Shown here one piece after another: positions 1-5,934 of a DNA stretch of 5,934 bases. The first letter of the stretch is position 1. Every line of letters begins with the position of its first letter. Under the pieces are notes generated by a model. It worked only from the letters and a program-made list of their open reading frames with translations. It was not told the DNA's origin and did not search any database. This DNA comes from Hydrogenimonas sp. (GTDB lineage Bacteria; Campylobacterota; Campylobacteria; Campylobacterales; Hydrogenimonadaceae): contig WGAW01000122.1 in the NCBI GenBank assembly GCA_015494675.1, positions 1-5,934 on the forward strand. Direction: 5' to 3'. Both the position numbers and the translations under genes were made by a program.

Positions 1-1
1 G

Positions 2-1096
2 CTCTTTTACAGGCTGCAGAGACTCGGCAAACCGATAGCACTCGTGATAAACAAAATCGACAACGACAGAGAGGAGGAGCGCGCCTGGGAGTTTGGAGAG
101 TTCGGGGCGAAGGAGATGTTCGCAATCTCCGTTTCGCATAACAGGAGGGTCTGGAAGCTGATCGAGTGGATAAAGAGCCATCTCGAAGAGCCGATGCCAG
201 GCCTGAGGATCGAAGACGACGACGCACTCGAAAACCTCATAGATATGTTTGACGAGAGCGGGACTCTCAAAGAGGAGGAGAGTCTCGACGAGATAGGGGT
301 GGCCATAATCGGCCGAACCAATGTCGGGAAAAGCTCGCTTCTAAACGCGCTTCTGGGCAGTGAAAGAGCCGTCGTAAGCGATATCGCCGGCACCACCATA
401 GACCCTGTAGACGAGAAGATGGTCGTAGGCGGCAAAACGGTAACGTTCATAGATACGGCCGGGCTGAGAAGACGCGGAAAGATAGAAGGGATAGAGCGCT
501 ACGCCCTGGGACGCACCCGTCAGATGCTCGAACGTGCAGACATAGCGCTGCTGGTACTCGATGCGAGCGCACCTTTGAGCGAACTCGATGAAAAGATAGC
601 CGGTCTGGTGGACGAGTTCAAACTCGGCTGCATAATCGTCCTGAACAAATGGGACGAAGCGCTCGGCAGCTACGAAGAGATTGTCGACGAAGTCAGATAC
701 AGATTCAAGTTCCTCTCGTGGGCACCGGTCATAACCGTCTCCGCAAAGTCGAAAAAGAGAGTGCACAAGATCTCGGATGAGATTTTGAAGGTATTCGAAA
801 ACTACACCAGGCACATACCGACAAGGGAGCTGAACGAAGTGATCAGGCAGGCGACGATAAAGCACCACATCCCGAGTTTCAAAGGGAAGCCGGTAAATAT
901 ACTCTTCGCTTCCCAATACGCCATTAAACCGCCGAAAATCGCACTTATCTCGAACCGTCCGCGCGGAATCCACTTCAGCTACATCCGCTACCTGACGAAT
1001 CGGCTTCGTGAGAGTTTCGATCTCGAAGGGACACCCGTAATACTACTGCCCAAAAAACGGGGCGAAAGAGAGGAGGAGAGCGGAGAGAGGAGTTGA
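2..1096 (+). CDS. der: Ribosome-assembly GTPase Der (EngA), 5'-truncated by window edge
   Basis: Der is a tandem-GTPase needed for assembly of the 50S ribosomal subunit; it acts in the cytoplasm on ribosome precursors. The frame is open from base 2, so the start lies upstream; the GTG at 44 is an internal Val codon inside the first G domain. The 364 visible residues begin just before the G4 motif NKID (residues ~17-20) of G domain 1, followed by a G5-like ISVSHN. A short acidic linker leads to G domain 2: P-loop GRTNVGKSS (~104-112), DTAG (~151-154), NKWD (~215-218) and TVSAK (~245-249). The C-terminal KH-like domain (~275-350) carries NRP, SYIRYLTNRLRE and GTPV signatures. The tail after GTPVILLP is short and charged. 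About 110 N-terminal residues appear to be missing, judged from usual family length (430-490 aa). The Thr in the second P-loop, where Pro is commonest, is a mild variation. Identification is secure from the two-G-domain plus KH order. Confidence 0.97.
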   Translation, partial: LFYRLQRLGKPIALVINKIDNDREEERAWEFGEFGAKEMFAISVSHNRRVWKLIEWIKSHLEEPMPGLRIEDDDALENLIDMFDESGTLKEEESLDEIGVAIIGRTNVGKSSLLNALLGSERAVVSDIAGTTIDPVDEKMVVGGKTVTFIDTAGLRRRGKIEGIERYALGRTRQMLERADIALLVLDASAPLSELDEKIAGLVDEFKLGCIIVLNKWDEALGSYEEIVDEVRYRFKFLSWAPVITVSAKSKKRVHKISDEILKVFENYTRHIPTRELNEVIRQATIKHHIPSFKGKPVNILFASQYAIKPPKIALISNRPRGIHFSYIRYLTNRLRESFDLEGTPVILLPKKRGEREEESGERS

Positions 1097-1112
1097 CCTC
1101 CTATCTCTTTTT
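1083..1112 (+). terminator. Probable intrinsic terminator of der
   Basis: An inverted repeat pairs 1083-1092 with 1098-1107: a 5-bp upper stem (AGGAG/CTCCT), one G-A mismatch and a 4-bp lower stem around the 5-nt loop TTGAC. Five T's follow at 1108-1112. This is the layout of a rho-independent terminator reading rightward. It overlaps the last codons and stop of der and the last codons of the convergent channel gene. On the opposite strand no T-run follows the hairpin, so it should act on der only. The stem is short and imperfect. Confidence 0.55.
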
Positions 1113-2810
1113 CGCACCGAACAGAAATCTGCTGACAACAGACTGGGTGCACTCCTCTCCGGTGAGTACATAGCACAACTCGTTTATATTCTCCATAATA
1201 TACTCGACATCATCGAACGACTCCCTATCTCCCGCCATCAATATTCTGTCTCCTATTTTTATCGGGAAGTCGGGCTCCGGAAGCAGGATCTCCTCCTCGC
1301 CTCTCTTAACATAGAGTATAAGCAGCGGGTTGCTCTTTTTCCAGTCGTCTCTCCTTCTGCTCAAGACTTCGTAGGGAACCTCCTTGCCGCTCTTTCTTAT
1401 ATGACGGACAAGGGCATAGGCGTGCTCTTCGTCTATGACCGTTTCGAACGTGTCGGGATTGTTTCCGATATTCTCCTTCAGCTCCTGCACTACACGCCTT
1501 CCCCACGCTTCGCCGCGGTAGCTGATGAGGCGTATGAAACGGTCGGCCAGCGGTCTTGCCAGAGTGTTGTATGTCTTTTTCACCATCAGGGTCTCTATGG
1601 TGATGACCCTGTCGATCTTGGCCGCCTTGAAAACAACGGCATCGTTGATCCTGTTCTCTCTGGCAACAGTGTAGATATCGGGGTTTATCCTTTTGGCCGC
1701 CATTATGATCGATAGGTTCAGAAGATCGTCTTTCGTCGCCGCGATTATACAGGCGGCCTCCTGCACATCGGCTTTAAGAAGTATCTTCTTGTCGTCCGCG
1801 TCGCCGACCATAACCTTCTCTCCCCTTTTGGCTTTAGCCGCCTTTTTCGGGCTAGCTTCGATGAAGATGTAGTCTATGCCCGCCCTTTTTAGGCCTACCT
1901 CCAGCGCGGTACCCATTCTTCCGTATCCGCAGACAATATATTTACCCTCCTTGGGAAGTCTGTCCTTTCTTCTTAAAACCAGCGGATCGCCGTATACCCA
2001 CTGCTCGAGCATAAGAAGCGACGGCGATTTGAGAGAGAGATATATCCTTTTCGCGATGATCTTGAACGGGTTTTCGACGATATCGGCACCGATTGTTTTG
2101 AGGTTCTGCGCATACTCCTCTTCGGTAGCCTCCACAATGACCGTAACGTGCTTGTTCATAAGTTTGGCCGAGAGGGCTACATGAAGATTCATCACATCGT
2201 CGTTAAAAAGAGATACGACCGCCTTGCAGTTGTGCTTGTGGATTCCGGCGGTTCTGAATACGTTCGGGTCCCTTATGTCGCCTACGAGCGCCGGAACCTC
2301 GATCGAGTAGTTCTCGAGTGCGAGCAGTTTTATCTTCTCTTCGTTCTTCTCTATGATGACACTTCGTACACCCTCGCTCGTGAGCCTGTCTATGATCGCT
2401 TTGGTCATGGAGTTGTAACCGACGAAGATGATGAAGGGCTCGTCCATCTTCTTGATCTTTCTCTGAAACTGTGCGAGCGCTATCTGCGCGGCCAATACCT
2501 TGTCCTGCACGAGCGTTATTATCGAACCTATGGCGTAGAGCCAGCCTATGACGGTGAGATAGATGGTAAACCCCACCCACAGTTTTTGCGGATACGTAAA
2601 CTGGTAGGGGCTCTCGCCGAAACCGATAGTGGTGGCCATGTAGGATACGAAATAGAAAGCGTCGAAGAAACTGAGGTGGTAGGGCCTCCCCTGATCATCC
2701 ACCCCCGGTATCAGAACCATTCCCAAAATGGAGATGGAAAAGGTGGCTATCAGCACGTACATAGGCGTACGCATACGCTTGATAATCAGATAGAGCGAAT
2801 TGTTGCGCAA
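1101..2810 (-). CDS. Two-TM potassium channel subunit with tandem RCK (TrkA-N) domains
   Basis: Predicted 569-residue inner-membrane K+ channel subunit. TM1 spans ~17-36 and TM2 ~77-100, with a pore loop between them carrying the filter TTIGFGE (60-66), a conservative variant of TTVGYGD. Two Rossmann-type RCK domains follow in the cytoplasm. The first (~127-245) has a degraded nucleotide loop (VGYNSM, 130-135), though the acidic residue at the end of strand 2 (E154) remains. The second (~290-410) has an intact GYGRMG loop (295-300) and E318. A TrkA-C-like segment (FPIKIGDRILMAG, ~515-527) lies near the C terminus. RCK domains gate such channels by binding ligands such as nucleotides or Ca2+; the ligand here cannot be read. 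The TTG start is chosen because AAGAGG sits 9 nt upstream (2820-2825); the later ATG at 2772-2774 lacks a comparable site. The upstream gene ends 6 nt before. The architecture recalls MthK-like channels and, from memory, a Helicobacter pylori channel (HpKchA). Confidence 0.9.
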   Translation of the reverse strand: MRNNSLYLIIKRMRTPMYVLIATFSISILGMVLIPGVDDQGRPYHLSFFDAFYFVSYMATTIGFGESPYQFTYPQKLWVGFTIYLTVIGWLYAIGSIITLVQDKVLAAQIALAQFQRKIKKMDEPFIIFVGYNSMTKAIIDRLTSEGVRSVIIEKNEEKIKLLALENYSIEVPALVGDIRDPNVFRTAGIHKHNCKAVVSLFNDDVMNLHVALSAKLMNKHVTVIVEATEEEYAQNLKTIGADIVENPFKIIAKRIYLSLKSPSLLMLEQWVYGDPLVLRRKDRLPKEGKYIVCGYGRMGTALEVGLKRAGIDYIFIEASPKKAAKAKRGEKVMVGDADDKKILLKADVQEAACIIAATKDDLLNLSIIMAAKRINPDIYTVARENRINDAVVFKAAKIDRVITIETLMVKKTYNTLARPLADRFIRLISYRGEAWGRRVVQELKENIGNNPDTFETVIDEEHAYALVRHIRKSGKEVPYEVLSRRRDDWKKSNPLLILYVKRGEEEILLPEPDFPIKIGDRILMAGDRESFDDVEYIMENINELCYVLTGEECTQSVVSRFLFGAKKR

Positions 2811-2816
2811 TTTGGT

Positions 2817-3194
2817 CTACCTCTTCGACTTCAGCACATCTCCGGTAAATAGAACGACCGAGACAATGTTTGCCAAAAGAGCGCCGCCCGAGAGTGACAC
2901 TATGGCGGTCACCGCTTCCGTATTGAGGCCTGTGACATACTCTCCGAGCGCCCAGACGGATGCGGCGGCGATAAGCTGTATGTCGGCGACCAGGCTCGTA
3001 GCGAGCAGTACGGCGCCGAGATGGGTTTTGTCTCCGAGTTTGTATATCGTGGCTATCAGGTTAACTATTATGGCGACGAAGAGTTCGTAACGGTTGTGCT
3101 GTTCGAGCACCGTGGGGTCTCCGTAGAAGAAGCCGAAGTTCATCGTAAGAGCCAAAATGATGAAAAATCCCGAAATCACCTTCTCCAAATTCAT
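2817..3194 (-). CDS. Small four-helix membrane protein co-transcribed with the K+ channel
   Basis: A 125-residue, very hydrophobic protein with four probable membrane helices at ~6-24, 37-53, 59-83 and 94-117, short polar loops and a basic C terminus (LKSKR). No catalytic or metal-binding motif is visible. Charged or polar residues in or beside helices include D71 and N109. I do not firmly recognise it; it may belong to a Campylobacterota family of uncharacterised membrane proteins (possibly the one labelled DUF6394, from memory). The ATG at 3192-3194 has an AAAGG-type ribosome binding site about 7 nt upstream. The gene ends 6 nt before the channel start, and its last two codons (AAG AGG) form the channel's ribosome binding site. 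This tight coupling suggests, but does not prove, a role as an accessory or regulatory subunit of the channel. It also fits a housekeeping membrane protein that merely shares the transcript. Confidence 0.85.
   Translation of the reverse strand: MNLEKVISGFFIILALTMNFGFFYGDPTVLEQHNRYELFVAIIVNLIATIYKLGDKTHLGAVLLATSLVADIQLIAAASVWALGEYVTGLNTEAVTAIVSLSGGALLANIVSVVLFTGDVLKSKR
2820..2825 (-). promoter_or_regulatory. Ribosome binding site of the channel gene, inside upstream gene
   Basis: On the minus strand AAGAGG occupies the last two sense codons (Lys-Arg) of the small membrane protein gene, followed directly by its TAG stop and, 6 nt later, the TTG start of the channel. The 9-nt spacing to TTG supports this start. 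A ribosome finishing the first gene would cover the second gene's start site, the usual arrangement for translational coupling and fixed subunit ratio. Confidence 0.7.
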
Positions 3195-3241
3195 CCAAGA
3201 GCCTTTGCCTGAAATATTTTCGTTCTGCCGAATCTACCTGA

Positions 3242-3247
3242 ATTGTA
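3242..3247 (-). promoter_or_regulatory. Candidate -10 box for the membrane-protein/channel operon
   Basis: The minus strand reads TACAAT here, a 5-of-6 match to TATAAT. It would place the start of transcription near 3235, about 40 nt before the ATG at 3194. No good -35 box is seen 16-18 nt upstream, which is common in Campylobacterota. A single 6-mer in AT-rich DNA is weak evidence. Confidence 0.35.
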
Positions 3248-3263
3248 TTAGGATGTCGATTAA

Positions 3264-3292
3264 ACCACACTAAAATGATGATCGGGTATAAT
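3264..3292 (+). promoter_or_regulatory. Probable sigma-70 promoter of trpS
   Basis: A perfect TATAAT lies at 3287-3292. The hexamer 17 nt upstream (ACCACA, 3264-3269) matches TTGACA only in its last three bases. Transcription would start near 3299, giving a leader of about 23 nt with the ribosome binding site GAAGGA at 3307-3312. The leader is too short for a T-box or other riboswitch. This also excludes the in-frame TTG at 3292, which overlaps the -10 box, as the trpS start. Confidence 0.65.
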
Positions 3293-3321
3293 TGCCAAAA
3301 AATCGGGAAGGACTCTACAGA

Positions 3322-4311
3322 ATGCGAATCGTAAGCGGCATGCGGCCGACCGGAAAACTGCACCTTGGCCACTACCTCGGCGTTTTGAAAAACTGGATTA
3401 ATCTGCAGGAGAATAACGACTGCCACTTTTTTGTCGCGGACTGGCATGCTCTTTCGACAAGCTACGAAGAGAAGCTCAACCTCAAAGCTCTCGGGCGTGA
3501 CCTGGTAAAGGAGTGGATTGCGGCCGGCATCGACCCTCAGCGCTGTACGCTGTTCGTGCAGAGCGCCGTCAAAGAGCATGCAGAACTCTATGTGCTGCTG
3601 AACATGATAACGCCGCTCGGATGGCTTGAGAGAAACCCTACATACAAAGACCAACTCGAGCAGATGCGCCACAAAGAGATCCACACGGCGGGGTTTCTTA
3701 CATATCCCGTACTTCAGGCGGCCGATATCGTCATCTACAACGCCGACGCCGTTCCTATCGGTGAAGATCAGAGGCCGCACCTCGAAATAGCTCGTGAGAT
3801 CGTCCGCAGGTTCCACCACCTTTTTAGCTGCGAAATCTTCACCGAACCGAGGGAGATTCTGGCCCCCGAATCCAGGCTCCCCGGCCTAGACGGAAGAAAG
3901 ATGAGCAAGAGCTACAACAACGCAATATACCTGAGCGACACACCCGAAGAGGTGTGGCAGAAACTCAGAGGAGCCAAAACCGACCCCCAAAGGGTGCGCA
4001 GAAACGATCCGGGCGACCCCGATGTATGCCTGGTCTTCGACTATCACAAGGCGCTGACCGACGATGTAACGGTCCAGAAGATAGATGCGGACTGCCGTGC
4101 GGGATCGATAGGTTGTGTAGAGTGCAAAAAGATATGCGCCGCAAGCATAGAAAAGGTACTCGAACCGATCAGAGAAAGAAGAGCCGATCTCGACGACAAG
4201 ACGGTAGACGAGATAGTGCAAAACGGCAATGAGGCCGCTCGGAAAGAGGCGGCCCGTACTATGGAGAGAGTAAACAGGGCCGTTTTTGAGATAACCTGTA
4301 ACTTAGAGTAG
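3322..4311 (+). CDS. trpS: Tryptophanyl-tRNA synthetase with a probable Fe-S cysteine motif
   Basis: A complete 329-residue class I aminoacyl-tRNA synthetase that charges tRNA-Trp with tryptophan using ATP, in the cytoplasm. The ATG at 3322 is chosen over the upstream TTG at 3292: it has GAAGGA 9 nt upstream (3307-3312), and the protein then opens with MRIVSGMRPTGKLHLGHYLG, the normal family N terminus. The HIGH-type motif is HLGH (14-17) and the KMSKS loop is intact (193-197). AAD (133-135) in VLQAADIVIY supplies the Asp that reads the indole NH in bacterial TrpRS, and GEDQ follows at 147-150. The anticodon-binding half contains DPQRVRRNDPGDPDVC and four cysteines, C236, C258, C265 and C268, spaced x21-x6-x2. 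This is almost the x22-x6-x2 pattern of the [4Fe-4S] TrpRS of Thermotoga maritima. It stands alone with its own promoter, divergent from the membrane operon and convergent with the Ig-like gene. Confidence 0.97.
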   Translation: MRIVSGMRPTGKLHLGHYLGVLKNWINLQENNDCHFFVADWHALSTSYEEKLNLKALGRDLVKEWIAAGIDPQRCTLFVQSAVKEHAELYVLLNMITPLGWLERNPTYKDQLEQMRHKEIHTAGFLTYPVLQAADIVIYNADAVPIGEDQRPHLEIAREIVRRFHHLFSCEIFTEPREILAPESRLPGLDGRKMSKSYNNAIYLSDTPEEVWQKLRGAKTDPQRVRRNDPGDPDVCLVFDYHKALTDDVTVQKIDADCRAGSIGCVECKKICAASIEKVLEPIRERRADLDDKTVDEIVQNGNEAARKEAARTMERVNRAVFEITCNLE

Positions 4312-4332
4312 GCTTTTTGGCCCCATCTAAAC

Positions 4333-4366
4333 AGATCGGGGGAAGAGAGGACTCTCCACCCGATTT
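4333..4366. terminator. Compound hairpin between convergent genes, possible bidirectional terminator
   Basis: The 60-nt gap between the trpS stop and the stop of the reverse-strand gene holds an inverted repeat: 4333-4340 pairs with 4359-4366 (8 bp including one G-T), enclosing a smaller stem 4345-4348/4353-4356 with a GGAC loop. Its position fits transcription termination from both sides. Neither side has a strong T-run (TTT after it on +, TGTTTAGA on -), so a rho-dependent or weak intrinsic terminator is as likely. Confidence 0.45.
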
Positions 4367-4371
4367 CATAA

Positions 4372-5934
4372 TCAATACTCGTAGTATACCGAGCTGTTTT
4401 CGGTTATCCAGCTTATCGTACACTCTTTGGCTTTATTGGCATCCCCCAATGTATTGACGACGACGGCTATTCTTCCGCTATTGTCTGCGTAATGGGATAC
4501 ATTTTCCGGTATACACTGGCCGGAACTGCTTGTCACACTGTCGCCTGCGACCCATACTCCCACAAGAGGATCTCCGTTCGGCTTGATAGTAATGGAGAGT
4601 ACAACGGTATGCTGATTTCCGTCATTGTCGATCTTCACACTGGTCACATTATAACCCATACCCCTGAAGTTGGTCCTTACCGCCGTGCCGCTTCTGGAGC
4701 CGTCCTCGGCGTAAGTCTTCGCCGAAAGCGTATATGTGTGTCCAACGAGCATCGGGTCGTAGACCACTTTGAAACGTACATTGCCGTTCGCATCGGTCTG
4801 GAATGTTCTCGGATCTTCACTGCTGTCGACATGCGCCAGCGATATGACATCCGCTAGAACCCTCTTCTCGCCGCCCACTATATATTTCAGGCTGTCTGCA
4901 TTAGGTCCGCTGTAGTAGTCATCGAGTACCAGTGTATTTCCTCCGGTCACCGATGTGATGGTCCAGTCGCCGAGGTAGGATTTGTCTATTCTAAGCGGCG
5001 AACTCTGCGGCATTACAATGAGCCTGTCGTTATCCGGCGCGGCGGGGACTACGCTGCTGAACGCTCCGGAGGGTCCGGTAAACTGCGCCGGGTTGGACGC
5101 GGTGATCGCACCCTCGGCATATCCGACCCTCTTATATCCGTTTATCAGTGTAGGATAGAGGGTGACACCCTCTCTCGCCGGGTTGGAGTATTTGTCTACC
5201 GCATGGATGTTCCATATATCTCTGAAGAGTCCGTCATCCTCTATATACTCCGTACCGACATAGACCAGAGAGAGCGAACTGACCGGACCGGAGAGGATGG
5301 TTACGGGTACGGTTTTTGTTATCGTCACCCTCTTCTCTCCGTCGAATATGTCGGCACTTATATCCACAAGCGAAGTGCCCGAAACCGTAAATGTGTGCAC
5401 CTCCAAAACTCTCGTGCTTCTACCTGAATATCTTGCCGTGGCGCTACCGTTTATGTCGAGCATATTGGTGAACCTGCTTGTTACGTTTACATCGTAAACA
5501 TAGTTTGAGGGAATCTCTTTGTCGCTGTTTCCGACCTCGTGTATCTGAACCGTAATCTGACCCGTCCTATTTACCTCGAGGTTGGGGTCGCTAAGAAGGC
5601 TTATCTCGTAATCTGTCGCGTTGGTATCCCTCGTCGTCTCAAACTGCAGCGTCAACTGTTTCACAACGGAGCTGTCGTTTCCGGCATTGGCAGAGATGTT
5701 GATGGTACGGGAGGCGGCATCCGGAAGAGAATCTGGGGCGGTATATGTTATCGTTGCGGTTCCGGATGCGTCGGTAGTGATTATACTCGGCTGGTCGAAC
5801 GAACCGTAGGAGTTGCCGTCTCCGTTTGCCAGCTGCTCTATCTGGACTTCGGCCGGAACACCTACATTCTCCGCATTTACGGTTATGACCTTTATCGTCT
5901 TCTGCTGCCCGGGAGTGGATATGACAAGGTTCGA
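4372..5934 (-). CDS. C-terminal part of a large Ig-like repeat surface or exported protein
   Basis: The frame stays open from the TAG stop at 4372 to the window edge, so 520 C-terminal residues are seen and the true start is outside. The GTG at 5662-5664 is internal: beta-rich sequence continues upstream without a break. The protein is Thr/Ser/Val/Asp/Gly-rich with alternating polar and hydrophobic residues, typical of bacterial Ig-like (Big or invasin-type) folds. Domain-end strands of the type D-x-x-G followed by alternating residues occur at ~54-66 (TDASGTATITYTAP), ~380-392 (TDANGNVRFKVVYDP) and ~483-493. A strand of the form AVDKYSNPAREGV (~245-257) fits the start of another Ig-like unit. 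Residues ~322-352 look like a different small beta module. Two cysteines, C474 and C505, in the last domain could form a disulfide, which would suit export. No C-terminal anchor, sorting motif or barrel domain is visible. Adhesion or a structural surface role is plausible but unproven; no enzyme motif is seen. Confidence 0.85.
   Translation of the reverse strand, partial: SNLVISTPGQQKTIKVITVNAENVGVPAEVQIEQLANGDGNSYGSFDQPSIITTDASGTATITYTAPDSLPDAASRTINISANAGNDSSVVKQLTLQFETTRDTNATDYEISLLSDPNLEVNRTGQITVQIHEVGNSDKEIPSNYVYDVNVTSRFTNMLDINGSATARYSGRSTRVLEVHTFTVSGTSLVDISADIFDGEKRVTITKTVPVTILSGPVSSLSLVYVGTEYIEDDGLFRDIWNIHAVDKYSNPAREGVTLYPTLINGYKRVGYAEGAITASNPAQFTGPSGAFSSVVPAAPDNDRLIVMPQSSPLRIDKSYLGDWTITSVTGGNTLVLDDYYSGPNADSLKYIVGGEKRVLADVISLAHVDSSEDPRTFQTDANGNVRFKVVYDPMLVGHTYTLSAKTYAEDGSRSGTAVRTNFRGMGYNVTSVKIDNDGNQHTVVLSITIKPNGDPLVGVWVAGDSVTSSSGQCIPENVSHYADNSGRIAVVVNTLGDANKAKECTISWITENSSVYYEY

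Noticed and set aside
341..973. A 210-codon open frame on the minus strand, antisense to der
   Set aside because: It lies wholly under the well-conserved der frame, its translation shows no recognisable domain, and it is rich in Arg, Tyr and Val as expected for a mirror of biased codons.
1048..1063. GCCC/GGGC inverted repeat around an A-rich loop near the end of der
   Set aside because: Only a 4-bp stem with an 8-nt loop inside conserved coding sequence; too weak for a terminator or regulatory site on either strand.
2148..2852. A 234-codon open frame on the plus strand, antisense to the channel
   Set aside because: It mirrors the conserved pore and RCK1 coding sequence, has no plausible domain and no ribosome binding site worth noting.
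3237..3252. Imperfect palindrome in the divergent intergenic region, a possible operator
   Set aside because: The arms match only as CCT-AAT against ATT-AGG with an unpaired base, about what chance gives in AT-rich DNA, and it resembles no known operator.
3292..3321. TTG-initiated 10-residue N-terminal extension of trpS
   Set aside because: The TTG overlaps the perfect -10 box, and the ATG at 3322 has the better ribosome binding site and gives the family's normal N terminus.
3061..3819. A 252-codon open frame on the minus strand, antisense to trpS and running into the small membrane gene
   Set aside because: It crosses the promoter region and overlaps two convincing genes in other frames. 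The product has no membrane or domain pattern, so it is a codon-bias shadow.
5662..5664. GTG as the start of the Ig-like protein
   Set aside because: The frame continues upstream to the window edge with the same Ig-like character (a D-x-x-G strand at ~54-66), and no signal peptide follows the GTG.

Overview
The window looks like chromosomal DNA from a moderately GC-rich, Gram-negative bacterium. Campylobacterota (former Epsilonproteobacteria, perhaps a vent or sulfur-oxidising lineage) is the most likely source. This rests on the style of the Der and TrpS proteins, heavy use of ATA for Ile, and gene context. From memory, der, aroK, trpS and serS lie close together in Campylobacter. Here der and trpS are again close, but a reverse-strand membrane cassette sits between them. 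The assignment is inference, not a database result.

Layout: (1) 2-1096, + strand, the 3' two-thirds of der (EngA), a ribosome-assembly GTPase, ending on a hairpin plus T-run terminator. (2) 1101-2810, - strand, a two-TM potassium channel subunit with two cytoplasmic RCK (TrkA-N) domains and a TTIGFGE filter. It converges tail-to-tail on der with a 4-nt gap. (3) 2817-3194, - strand, a small four-helix membrane protein directly upstream of the channel. The channel's ribosome binding site lies in this gene's last codons, so the two are almost certainly one translationally coupled operon. (4) 3195-3321, a divergent intergenic region with a good sigma-70 type -10 box for trpS and a weaker candidate for the membrane operon. 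(5) 3322-4311, + strand, complete trpS, whose product carries four cysteines in nearly the spacing known from [4Fe-4S] TrpRS enzymes. (6) 4312-4371, a short convergent intergenic region with a compound hairpin. (7) 4372-5934, - strand, the C-terminal 520 residues of a large Ig-like, probably exported surface protein whose start lies beyond the right edge.

The genes form no single pathway. der and trpS are translation and ribosome housekeeping genes. The middle operon is probably a K+ channel with a membrane partner. The right end is a cell-surface or secreted protein. I see no rRNA, tRNA, CRISPR array, insertion sequence or attachment site. Nothing here is clearly a new multi-gene defence or mobile system. 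The most interesting items are the channel plus small-partner operon, the Fe-S cysteine motif in TrpRS, and a distinct beta-rich module inside the Ig-like protein.
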